From Methylococcaceae bacterium (lineage in GTDB: Bacteria; Pseudomonadota; Gammaproteobacteria; Methylococcales; Methylomonadaceae), in assembly GCA_006844705.1 (NCBI GenBank), contig SPJS01000046.1:1-64000 (forward strand): DNA of 64,000 bases, written 5' to 3'. The notes beneath the pieces are model-generated. The model worked only from the letters and a program-made list of their open reading frames with translations, was not told the origin of the DNA and ran no database searches. The translations under genes were made by a program, and so were the position numbers. Within the stretch, counting starts at the first letter, position 1, and the number at the start of each line of letters is the position of its first letter. Of the stretch, positions 25,201-33,526 are shown in pieces.

Positions 25201-25224
25201 CCTCAATGAATGCATTTATTGAGG
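25201..25224. promoter_or_regulatory. 24-base palindrome upstream of the nitrate transporter
   Basis: A near-perfect inverted repeat with arms CCTCAATGAATG and CATTTATTGAGG, 11 of 12 positions matched and no spacer. It ends 17 bases before the first possible start codon (25242) and 41 before the second (25266), so it lies at or just after the promoter. It could be an operator or an mRNA hairpin near the ribosome-binding site. Confidence 0.4.
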
Positions 25225-25241
25225 CGTACAAACGTTAACTT

Positions 25242-26744
25242 ATGATTACATTACAGAGTAAATATATGGTGGATTTTACGTTTCCACTGTTCAGTCTCAA
25301 AGGCAAGATGAAAATTCTGCATTTGAGCTGGATGGCATTTTTGATCAGTTTTATCGTCTGGTTTAACCATGCGCCGTTGTTATTGCTGATCCAACAGGAT
25401 ATTGGCCTGAGTGAACAGGAAATCAATATCATCTTGTTATTGAATGTGGCGTTGACCATTCCGGCGCGATTGGTCACAGGACTTGCGGTGGATCGCTTTG
25501 GCGCGCGTATTTGCTACAGTATTCTGCTGGCCATTTGTAGCGTGCCCTGTTTTATGTTCGCGCTGGCCGAGAGTTTTGAGCAACTGGCCTGGGCGCGTTT
25601 TCTATTGGGATTTATTGGTGCCGGGTTTGTGGTGGGTATTCGTATCATCGGTGACTGGTTTCCTGCGCGGCAGCTGGGGACAGCAGAAGGTATTTATGCC
25701 GGCTGGGGGAATTTTGGATCTGCACTGGCGGCCATTATTCTGCCGGGGCTGGCACTGTATTTCGGTGGCGACAATGGCTGGCGTTATGCGGTCGGGATTA
25801 CCGGTGTGATGTCCCTGCTGTTTTCACTGATTTATTATTTTAATGTCACTGACCTGCCGAAGAACAAGGACATGCCGGGGCATGGTTCCTCTGCGATCAT
25901 GGAAGTGGCCAGTATTCGTGATTTATTTCTGTATATTGCGGCGATTATTCCGTTGTACGCGGCAATGTCGTTGATTACCTGGAAACTGTCGCAGCCGGAA
26001 ATGCCTTTGTTGTCAAGCTCCTGGGTAGTGATGATCAACCTGTTGATCTGGGGGATGTTTTTTTATCACGGCTGGAAAATGGTGGATTTGAATGCAGAGC
26101 GTTTAAGTCAGCCGGTAGCCGAAGTGCATCACTATAAATTTCGTCAGGTGGTGGTGTTGAGTCTGGCCTATTTAATGACCTTTGGCTCCAAGCTGGCTAT
26201 TGTCTCCATGCTGCCGATATTCTTTTACAACACCTTCAGCGATACCCAGCAGGTAACACTGGTCGAGGCCGGCATGCTGGCCTCCAGTTTTGTTTTTTTA
26301 AACCTGATTGCGCGTCCTGCCGGAGGCTGGCTAAGCGATCTGTTTGGTCGCCGTTTATCCATTTATATCTTTGTTATCGGACTGGCTGTCAGCTTCTTGC
26401 TGATGGCGCAGATTAATGCACAATGGCCGATTGCACTGGCGATTATTGTGACCTTGATCTGCTCCATTTTTATGCAGGCAGCAGAAGGTGCTATTTTTGC
26501 AGTTGTGCCACTGGTCAAGCGATCCATGACAGGGCATGTCGCAGGTATTGTCGGGGCTTATGGTAATGCGGGGACAATTCTGTTTCTTACCATTCTGACC
26601 TTTGTTGCAAATACCACGTTTTTTATGATTCTGGCATTAGGCTGTCTTGTTTTGCTTGGAGCATTGCGTTACCTGGAGGAACCGAAAAGTGTAATCACAC
26701 GCATTATGCCTGATGGTTCCATGTCGGTTATCGAGTTGGATTAG
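25242..26744 (+). CDS. Nitrate/nitrite transporter, MFS (NarK/NasA family)
   Basis: 500-residue inner-membrane carrier with about 12 hydrophobic helices, for uptake of nitrate or nitrite. Family features: VWFNHAPLL in helix 1, PARLVTGLAVDRFGAR in loop 2-3, the conserved arginine helix (GFVVGIRIIGDWFPARQLG), GIYAGWGNFGSA, and the second nitrate signature VGAYGNAGTI. Start uncertain: ATG 25242 has no ribosome-binding site, while ATG 25266 has GAG about 9 bases upstream. It precedes the ANTAR regulator by 3 bases and heads the nitrate assimilation region. Confidence 0.9.
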   Translation: MITLQSKYMVDFTFPLFSLKGKMKILHLSWMAFLISFIVWFNHAPLLLLIQQDIGLSEQEINIILLLNVALTIPARLVTGLAVDRFGARICYSILLAICSVPCFMFALAESFEQLAWARFLLGFIGAGFVVGIRIIGDWFPARQLGTAEGIYAGWGNFGSALAAIILPGLALYFGGDNGWRYAVGITGVMSLLFSLIYYFNVTDLPKNKDMPGHGSSAIMEVASIRDLFLYIAAIIPLYAAMSLITWKLSQPEMPLLSSSWVVMINLLIWGMFFYHGWKMVDLNAERLSQPVAEVHHYKFRQVVVLSLAYLMTFGSKLAIVSMLPIFFYNTFSDTQQVTLVEAGMLASSFVFLNLIARPAGGWLSDLFGRRLSIYIFVIGLAVSFLLMAQINAQWPIALAIIVTLICSIFMQAAEGAIFAVVPLVKRSMTGHVAGIVGAYGNAGTILFLTILTFVANTTFFMILALGCLVLLGALRYLEEPKSVITRIMPDGSMSVIELD

Positions 26745-26747
26745 AAC

Positions 26748-27338
26748 ATGAGCAAATTAAGTGTTCTTATTGCTGATGAACAGGATGATGCCATGCTGTT
26801 GGATACCCTGTTGAAAGTAGGATATGAGGCCGCCCTGCTTAATTTAAAAGGACTGGATTTGCCTGCCATTGTAAAAACCCTGCAGCCGGATATTGTGATT
26901 ATGAATGTATACCGGCCCACCGACGAAGTATTGCAGGCGATTATCGATGTCAACGCACAGCATGCGGTGCCGGTGATTATGTTTGCAGAAGATCAGGGTG
27001 TCGAATCAATCAACAAAGTGATAAAGGCAGGGGTTGATGCCTACATCGTCGATGGCTTTGAGGCCAAGCGCATCAAGACTATTGTCGATATTGCCATTGC
27101 CCGGTTTAATGACCAGCAGTCGTTGAAACAGGAATTGGAAGAAACCAGGTCTAAGCTGGAAGAGCGAAAATTGATTGATCAGGCCAAGGCATTATTGATT
27201 AAAACTCAGGGGTATACTGAAGATCAGGCTTATCATGCCATGCGAAAACTGGCGATGGAAAAAAGTATTACCCTGGGGGAAATGGCAAAAAATGTACTGT
27301 CTATGGCAGATTTGTTAAAAACAGGGCGCACCAAATAA
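26748..27338 (+). CDS. nasT: NasT-like ANTAR-domain antitermination regulator, without phosphoacceptor Asp
   Basis: 196 residues: a receiver-like N-terminal domain (acidic pocket LIADEQDD), a coiled linker (QSLKQELEETRSKLEERK) and a C-terminal ANTAR domain (LIDQAKALLIKTQGYTEDQAYHAMRKLA). ANTAR proteins bind paired hairpins in leader RNA and prevent termination. The aspartate normally phosphorylated at the end of strand 3 is Asn53 (PDIVIMNVYRP), so switching is unlikely to depend on phosphorylation. NasT proteins are classically controlled by the nitrate sensor NasS, which is not in this window. The likely target is the leader just downstream, before the nitrate reductase gene. Confidence 0.85.
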   Translation: MSKLSVLIADEQDDAMLLDTLLKVGYEAALLNLKGLDLPAIVKTLQPDIVIMNVYRPTDEVLQAIIDVNAQHAVPVIMFAEDQGVESINKVIKAGVDAYIVDGFEAKRIKTIVDIAIARFNDQQSLKQELEETRSKLEERKLIDQAKALLIKTQGYTEDQAYHAMRKLAMEKSITLGEMAKNVLSMADLLKTGRTK

Positions 27339-27687
27339 GATTGTGCGCACCAAGTAGGTGCAATAAACCATTGGGTTTTGAGCCAAAAATGAGTGACAAT
27401 AGCGTAGTATCAGGAACGTCTTATTTGGCATAAAGGGTGCTTGTGACAGGGTAGTATTGTACTAGCCTCCTTTTGGTATATAGTTATAAACAGAGCATAG
27501 GCGCTCAATCTGCATTGTGTGGGTTGGCGCCTTTTTTTTGCCTGTTAAAAATGAAACAATGCACGTTTTAAAGGCTGTGGAGCGGTAAAGTTTCATTGCA
27601 TCACGCCAAGCTACAAGCAGTGGCAAGAATTATAATAAGTTATAATTTACATAACCTAGTATTTTCCTTGGAAATATAAAGAATATT
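27339..27687 (+). promoter_or_regulatory. Attenuator-type leader of the nitrate reductase gene
   Basis: 349 bases without an ORF between nasT and nasA. It contains competing hairpins near the nasT stop (GCGCAC/GTGCGC at 27327-27332 and 27343-27348; GCACC/GGTGC around 27348-27361), a weaker stem around 27450-27475 (TAGTA/TACTA), and the intrinsic terminator at 27499-27539. About 150 bases separate the terminator from the start codon. This is the layout expected of an ANTAR-controlled leader. I could not place the two consensus hexaloop hairpins with certainty. Confidence 0.5.
27499..27539 (+). terminator. Intrinsic terminator in the nasA leader
   Basis: Stem AGGCGC(T)CAA at 27499-27508 pairs with TTGGCGCCT at 27524-27532 with one bulged base, followed by a run of eight T (27532-27539). 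It lies between nasT and the nitrate reductase gene, where it would stop transcription unless an antiterminator acts. Confidence 0.75.
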
Positions 27688-29889
27688 ATGCTATTCGGTC
27701 GAGATAAAAAAAATCCCATTTCCATTGCCGACAAAAAAGTCGATAAATGGACCTATTCAACCTGCGGTTACTGTTCTACCGGATGTTCAATTGAAATAGG
27801 TACTAACAAGGAAGGCAAGCCGGTGGCCAGCCGGGGTGTCGGTGGCGCGGATGTTAACCGCGGAAAACTGTGTGTAAAAGGGATTTTTGAACATGAAATA
27901 TTTGAAGCCGAAGGGCGTGGTGAGAAACCGCTGATCCGCAATTCCATGCATGAAGGCTATGAAATGGAAGAATGGGATCCAGTACTGGATAAGATGGCTG
28001 CAGAGATCAAGCGCATTCAAACAACGTATGGGCGCGATTCGTTTGCCATTGTTTCTACTGGCCAGTTGTTAACAGAAGAATTTTACACCTTGGGTAAATT
28101 AACCCGTGGCGTGATCGGCACCAATAATTACGATGGCAATACTACTTTGTGTATGGCATCGGCAGTATCAGGTTATAAACGATCATTCGGATCAGATGGC
28201 CCACCGGGGTGTTATGAAGATTTTGATCACACCGATTGCTTGATGGCATGGGGTTCAAATTTGCCCGAGCAGCATCCGATTATTTACTGGCGCATGAAAG
28301 AGGCGCAGGAAAAGCGTGATTTTCCATTGATTGTGGTTGATCCTCGGGTCACGATGCTGGCGCAGAATGCAGATATCCATCTTGCCGTGACTCCGGGAAC
28401 TGATGTCGTCCTGCAAAATGCGATGATGCATGTGATTTTGTCCGAAGGACTGGAAGATCGTGAATACATCGAAGCCAATACCAATGGTTATGAGCAGCTG
28501 GAAAAAGAAGTACAGAAATATGATCCTGCCAGCGCATCCAAAATATGTGGTATCGACGAAGACACCATCCGCATGGTGGCGCGTTTGTATGCCAAATCCA
28601 ATCGCGCGATGAGTATCTGGACCATGGGTATTAACCAAAGTACACATGGTTCTGATGGCGTAGTAGGCATTAATAACCTAAACCTGATTACCGGCAACAT
28701 TGGTAAACCGGGGGGGACCAGCCTGTCGATTACCGGACAATGTAACGCGATGGGCACACGTGAATGGTCATCCTGCTCCGGGCTGCCAGGCTATCGTGCA
28801 CTGGAAAAAGCGGAAGACCGTGAAGAAATTGCCAAATTCTGGGGCATTGATCCCGAGTTTTTCCCCAAGCAGCGCGGAATGGCGCAGACCGACATTTTTC
28901 CGGCCATTGAAACCGGCGAGATCAAAGGTTTGTGGCTGATTGCGACCAATCCGATGACGTCCATGCCAAATACCGCACGCATGCGCAAAACCTTGGAAAA
29001 ATTGGAATTTCTGGTGGTACAGGACTCCTATGCTGATGTTGAGACGACCGAATATGCACATGTTTTTCTGCCTGCTGCGACTTGGGCGGAAAAAGAAGGC
29101 GTATTTACCAACACCGAGCGACGTGTGAATATCACCCGTCAGGTCAAACAGCCGCATGCGGATTGTCGTTCCGATTTGCAGATATTTAATGATGTAGCGA
29201 AACGCTTTGAACAGTCGAAAAAAATAAAATTTCCAGAAAAACCGGCACAGGTATTTGAGGAAATGAAGACATTATCCAAAGGCCGTTTATGTGATATTTC
29301 CGGTATGAGTCATGACTTGATCGAAGATAAGCGCGGTATTCAGTGGCCTTATACGGAAAAGCAAAAGAAAAAAGGCGAACGGCCTGTCAGCGGAGGCAAC
29401 CGCTTATACACTGAGCCCGGGACTTTCCGCTTTGCTGACGGCATGGCCAAGCTGATTCCACTGCCGTTTATTGATAATAATGAAGTGCCGGATGAGCACT
29501 ATCCTTTCTGGATGAATTCCGGTCGCCTGGTTGAGCATTTTCATACCCGTACCAAAACCGGAAAAGTGGGCAACAATAACAAGTTCAGTCCGGTGCCGTT
29601 TATGGAAATCAACCCGGATGCAGCGCATGAAATGGGTATTCAACATTCGACCTATGTGCGCGTGGTATCGCGCCGCGGCGATGCGGTGGTGCTGGCGATG
29701 TTGACCCATCGCGTGCCGAAGAACATGGTGTTTATCCCGTTTCATTATTTTGATTGTGTTAATCGACTGACCCTGGGGTTGCTGGATCCATATTCCCGTC
29801 AGCCGGCATTTAAACAATGCTCAGTCAGGATAGAGGTGACGGATCAGGAAGAAGCAGCACGATTGAGTAAAGAATCCAGAGATTATTAA
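27688..29889 (+). CDS. nasA: Nitrate reductase catalytic subunit, NasA/NarB type (Mo-bisMGD)
   Basis: 733-residue molybdopterin oxidoreductase that reduces nitrate to nitrite in the cytoplasm; no twin-arginine signal. The N-terminal [4Fe-4S] ligands are CGYCSTGC (residues 26-33) and the Cys in RGKLCVKG. The cysteine in NTTLCMASAVSGY (about residue 153) is the expected Mo ligand of the Nap/Nas clade. The C-terminal part holds the molydopterin-dinucleotide-binding fold (FWMNSGRLVEHFHTRTKTG). Length fits ferredoxin-type NarB; it lacks the extra C-terminal BFD domain of some NasA enzymes. The usual partner here seems to be the DmsB-DmsC-like fusion 136 bases downstream. Confidence 0.88.
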   Translation: MLFGRDKKNPISIADKKVDKWTYSTCGYCSTGCSIEIGTNKEGKPVASRGVGGADVNRGKLCVKGIFEHEIFEAEGRGEKPLIRNSMHEGYEMEEWDPVLDKMAAEIKRIQTTYGRDSFAIVSTGQLLTEEFYTLGKLTRGVIGTNNYDGNTTLCMASAVSGYKRSFGSDGPPGCYEDFDHTDCLMAWGSNLPEQHPIIYWRMKEAQEKRDFPLIVVDPRVTMLAQNADIHLAVTPGTDVVLQNAMMHVILSEGLEDREYIEANTNGYEQLEKEVQKYDPASASKICGIDEDTIRMVARLYAKSNRAMSIWTMGINQSTHGSDGVVGINNLNLITGNIGKPGGTSLSITGQCNAMGTREWSSCSGLPGYRALEKAEDREEIAKFWGIDPEFFPKQRGMAQTDIFPAIETGEIKGLWLIATNPMTSMPNTARMRKTLEKLEFLVVQDSYADVETTEYAHVFLPAATWAEKEGVFTNTERRVNITRQVKQPHADCRSDLQIFNDVAKRFEQSKKIKFPEKPAQVFEEMKTLSKGRLCDISGMSHDLIEDKRGIQWPYTEKQKKKGERPVSGGNRLYTEPGTFRFADGMAKLIPLPFIDNNEVPDEHYPFWMNSGRLVEHFHTRTKTGKVGNNNKFSPVPFMEINPDAAHEMGIQHSTYVRVVSRRGDAVVLAMLTHRVPKNMVFIPFHYFDCVNRLTLGLLDPYSRQPAFKQCSVRIEVTDQEEAARLSKESRDY

Positions 29890-30025
29890 TCCTTAAGCGT
29901 TATCACGCTCTCATCCTGTTTGTCTGACAGAAAAACGCGCATGAGCGAAACCAGGGATGTTTTCCAAATGGACGTTGAAACAGGCAGCCAGAACGTGAGA
30001 AGGCAAAAACAACAAGAGTACGATT

Positions 30026-31930
30026 ATGCATGAAGTAAGAAGCGATGAACCTAAATATGCGTTTCTGTGGGATAAGGAAACCAAACAAAAGAATCGCTAT
30101 GGAGAGGATATTGAACTGGCGACTGAAGGCAGTGAACTTCATGGACACAGTTTAAATATCAATGGCGATGAAGACATTGGCGATAACCCCAACCGCTATA
30201 AGCAACATGGGTTTTATTTTAATGCCGATAACTGTATCGGCTGTCATGCCTGTGAGTCTGCCTGCAGTGAGAAAAATGATAATCCTGCACATATAGCCTT
30301 CCGTTCAGTAGGCTATGTGGAAGGGGGGACTTATCCGGATTATCAGCGCCTGAATATTTCCATGGCCTGTAATCACTGTGATGATCCGGTGTGTTTGACT
30401 GGTTGTCCTACCCGTGCGTATACCAAATTTGCAGAATATGGTGCAGTCTTACAGGATCCCGATATTTGTTTTGGTTGTGGCTATTGCACTTGGGTCTGCC
30501 CATATAATGCACCGCAGCTTGATCCGATCAAAGGCCAGGTCACCAAATGCAATATGTGTGTAGACAGACTGGAAGTAGGGCTGAAGCCATCTTGTGTGGC
30601 GGCCTGTTTGGGAAATGCGCTGGACTTCGGCGTGGTAGAAAATATTCCCGAAGGTCATGATCAGGCAATAACAGACATCCCCGGCTTCCCGACCCCAGAC
30701 ATAACTCATCCCAATATCCGTTTTCAACAAAAGCGTCAATCGCATCGTGAAATGACACGAACCGATTCCATGCCGCTGAAATATCATAAAGATGATGCGG
30801 AAGGTATTTATAAGCCGGTGGTTGATGAAAAAGCCGGCAAGGAAAAGCATTGGAATTTTAAAAAGCTGTTAACTAGCCATGAAAGTGCCCATGTGATTTT
30901 TACCCTGGCCACGCAGGCAACCGTCGGTGCGTTCTCCCTGTTTATGCTCGGGTCTATCATTGATGTGCCGGGCATGCAGCTGATGCAGGCATACCCGGTG
31001 ATGATGACTTTTTTGGTTGTATTAACTGCTGTTTGCAGTGTGGGCTTGTTTAAACTGAACATGCATCTGGGTAAACCGCACCGTTTTTATCGGGGTTTTA
31101 ATAACCTGAAATTATCGCCGGTAAGCCGTGAAATTGCCGGTGTATCCCTGTTTTACGGAGGATTGCTGGGCTATGTGGTATTGATTGCGCTGGCTATGCC
31201 GTTAACCGACTTTATCGCCGGTATCTCAGGAATGGTTGCGGTGTTGTCCGGTGTTGTCGGTTTATATTATATGTACAGGCTGTACCGGATTCCGGCGCGC
31301 CCCTTCTGGGATCATGGTCAGACGGGGACCGCATTTTTTGGCACCATGCTGAGTCTGGGCAGTTTGTTGACGCTGCTGGTCGCGGCGGTGATGCTGCCAT
31401 TACAAGGCAGTGAAGCGCTGGTATCCGCACTGGCCATGATGATGAGTCTGGGGTTGTTGATCGAAGGCGTCGGGCATGTCCTGCATGCGCGCGATATGAA
31501 AGCTGCTGACAATGAAGGTGGCGCATCTTATTACCGCCAAACCACCCAATACGGCAAATCCTTCTGGTTGCGCAACGGATTGTTATTGCTCAGCTATGTT
31601 TTGGCGACCACGATTGTGTTTACCGGTCTGCAAGGTGTTGCAGGTTATGTCATGCTGGCAATGCTCGCCGTGGCGATGATTACAGCTGCGGTATTCAGCC
31701 GCTCGCTGTTTTTTGTACTGGTCATACCTACGACGATGCCGGGTGCTTTTTTCTGGAAAAATGAAGGCTTTGTCGAACATGCACGGGAAACCGGGCTGGC
31801 CGATGCACCTCAACACGGCGTCGTGTATGAACAGCATCATGCCTTCAAAGTGGATGAGATAGTGGACACCATTAAAGAAAACTCGCTGCAGGATATAGTT
31901 GAGCATGCCAAAGGCATACTTGGGCGTTAA
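30026..31930 (+). CDS. Fused DmsB-DmsC-like Fe-S and membrane-anchor subunit
   Basis: 634 residues joining two subunits that are usually separate. Residues about 65-200 form a DmsB/NrfC-type ferredoxin with four [4Fe-4S] motifs (CIGCHACESAC; CNHCDDPVCLTGC; CFGCGYCTWVC; CNMC followed by CVAAC). From about residue 290 there are some eight hydrophobic helices resembling the DmsC quinol-binding anchor (HVIFTLATQATVGAFSLFML, LSPVSREI). It could carry electrons from quinol to the NasA-type enzyme, giving a membrane-linked assimilatory nitrate reductase instead of a ferredoxin- or NADH-linked one. The start codon ATG at 30026 is followed directly by the fusion frame. Electron donor role is inferred from gene order. 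Confidence 0.82.
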   Translation: MHEVRSDEPKYAFLWDKETKQKNRYGEDIELATEGSELHGHSLNINGDEDIGDNPNRYKQHGFYFNADNCIGCHACESACSEKNDNPAHIAFRSVGYVEGGTYPDYQRLNISMACNHCDDPVCLTGCPTRAYTKFAEYGAVLQDPDICFGCGYCTWVCPYNAPQLDPIKGQVTKCNMCVDRLEVGLKPSCVAACLGNALDFGVVENIPEGHDQAITDIPGFPTPDITHPNIRFQQKRQSHREMTRTDSMPLKYHKDDAEGIYKPVVDEKAGKEKHWNFKKLLTSHESAHVIFTLATQATVGAFSLFMLGSIIDVPGMQLMQAYPVMMTFLVVLTAVCSVGLFKLNMHLGKPHRFYRGFNNLKLSPVSREIAGVSLFYGGLLGYVVLIALAMPLTDFIAGISGMVAVLSGVVGLYYMYRLYRIPARPFWDHGQTGTAFFGTMLSLGSLLTLLVAAVMLPLQGSEALVSALAMMMSLGLLIEGVGHVLHARDMKAADNEGGASYYRQTTQYGKSFWLRNGLLLLSYVLATTIVFTGLQGVAGYVMLAMLAVAMITAAVFSRSLFFVLVIPTTMPGAFFWKNEGFVEHARETGLADAPQHGVVYEQHHAFKVDEIVDTIKENSLQDIVEHAKGILGR

Positions 31931-31984
31931 GTTCAGGTGGTTGAGACTTCTTCCAGGACACGCTGAATAGTGAAAGGAACATAA

Positions 31985-33526
31985 ATGGCAGGAAGCCCAC
32001 AGCAAATAAAAAAACGCATCCAGACCATCCGTGACAAGTTGTGTTCAGGTCTGATCGAGCGCGAAGAGCCGGTTCGCCTGGCCCTGTTATCGGCACTGGC
32101 AGGTGAACATTTATTGTTGATCGGCGAGCCGGGAACAGCCAAAAGTGTATTAGCCAGAAAGCTGCATCAGGCATTCCGGGAAGGTGAATATTTTGAACGC
32201 CTGCTGACCAAGTTTTCGGTGCCGGATGAATTGTTCGGCCCGTTGTCCATAAAAGCGCTGGAAAGTGACCGTTACCAGCGTTTGACTAAGCGTTATCTGC
32301 CCACGGCAAGCATTGCCTTTATCGATGAAATTTTCAAGGCCAACAGCGCGATCCTCAATGCCTTGCTCACCTTATTAAATGAACGCGAATTTGATAATGG
32401 TGATGAGCGCGTTAAAACACCGTTGATTTCCGTTATTGCGGCCAGTAACGAGTTGCCTGAGGATGACGGACTGGATGCCTTGTATGACCGCTTTTTATGT
32501 CGCTACAAGGTTGAGCCGGTGTCTGCAGACAATTTTCTGGGTTTATTGCAATTAACCGATGCCAGCGAAACAATTACTCAGGCGCAGGCATTCACCCCGG
32601 AACAGGTCGAAAAAATCCAGTGGGCAGCGGAGAAGGTTGATTTATCGGAAGAATGCCTACAATTGCTGGGTGCATTGCGCAGTTATTTACAGGAACAAAA
32701 AATTTATGTGTCAGATCGGCGCTGGCGCAAAGCGGTCAAGCTGCTGAAAGTCTGCGCCTATACCAATGGACAGAAGCAGGTGTCGGTTTGGGACGGCTGT
32801 TTGCTTAAACATTGTCTGTGGCATGAGCCGGAACAAAAACAACTGATTGCCGACTGGTACCGCTCGCATATCGGGATCAGTGGGCAGTTAAACCTGCAAA
32901 CGCTGGAAAAACTGGTGTTTACCTGGGAACAGGTATTGGAGCAGGACAGAAATACACAGATTCAGCAAAAAGACGAGCAACAGCGTTTACTTTATATTGA
33001 TCAGCAGGGCGAGTTGACCCGTAAAGAATGTACCCGATTAAAACCCACCCGCGATGGCCAGCCATTGTATTTTGCCCCGTCTTCGCAACAGGATCGCAGT
33101 GGCGGGGGAGATGGTTATAGTGGTGAGGAATTACGCGAACAGTTTTTTGATGATGTGTATCAACAAACGCATATCGAAGGCCGCTGGGTACATTTTGATC
33201 AATATGTGCAGGATGCTGAAAACCGCTTTGTTGAAGATGTCCGAAATTCACCCGCGATGCAGCCGAAACAGCACAGTGCTGCATTTATTGAAGGCCGGTT
33301 AAAAGAAACCGGCCATCTGAGTGAGGACATTGCTACTTTGCAAAAGGCATTGGGCGACCAACTGGATTCTCTGGATAAAACCATAGGCGAACATATCTGG
33401 ATGATGCCGGAATTTGCAGAACAGGCCGGTGCCAGTCTGAAGCTGGCCAAAGACCAGGCTACAAACCTGTTCAAGCGGGTCCAAAAAGTAACGGATGACT
33501 ACCGGAATCTGCCACGGCTGTCATGA
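31985..33526 (+). CDS. ravA: MoxR-type AAA+ ATPase, RavA-like
   Basis: 513-residue cytoplasmic ATPase. Walker A GEPGTAKS near residue 48, Walker B AFIDEIFKAN near 112, sensor region VIAASNELPEDD and arginine finger region ALYDRFLCRY; the C-terminal half carries RavA-like helical and LARA-like segments. Length matches E. coli RavA (about 500). It overlaps the downstream VWA gene by 4 bases. RavA-ViaA pairs in E. coli support iron-sulfur respiratory enzymes; here the pair follows two Fe-S/Mo nitrate reductase subunits by 54 bases, so a maturation role is likely. Confidence 0.85.
   Translation: MAGSPQQIKKRIQTIRDKLCSGLIEREEPVRLALLSALAGEHLLLIGEPGTAKSVLARKLHQAFREGEYFERLLTKFSVPDELFGPLSIKALESDRYQRLTKRYLPTASIAFIDEIFKANSAILNALLTLLNEREFDNGDERVKTPLISVIAASNELPEDDGLDALYDRFLCRYKVEPVSADNFLGLLQLTDASETITQAQAFTPEQVEKIQWAAEKVDLSEECLQLLGALRSYLQEQKIYVSDRRWRKAVKLLKVCAYTNGQKQVSVWDGCLLKHCLWHEPEQKQLIADWYRSHIGISGQLNLQTLEKLVFTWEQVLEQDRNTQIQQKDEQQRLLYIDQQGELTRKECTRLKPTRDGQPLYFAPSSQQDRSGGGDGYSGEELREQFFDDVYQQTHIEGRWVHFDQYVQDAENRFVEDVRNSPAMQPKQHSAAFIEGRLKETGHLSEDIATLQKALGDQLDSLDKTIGEHIWMMPEFAEQAGASLKLAKDQATNLFKRVQKVTDDYRNLPRLS

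Larger units (their letters stand above)
24742..25241. other. 500-base spacer holding a decayed gene and a palindrome
   Basis: Between the LpxO-like gene and the nitrate transporter. It contains the radical SAM pseudogene on the minus strand (24786-25160) and the 24-base palindrome at 25201-25224. No intact gene is supported. Confidence 0.6.

Noticed and set aside
29941-30033. 30-codon ORF overlapping the start of the DmsB-DmsC-like gene (begins MSETRDVFQ)
   Set aside because: It overlaps the next start codon as a coupled leader peptide might, but there is no clear ribosome-binding site or conserved pattern.
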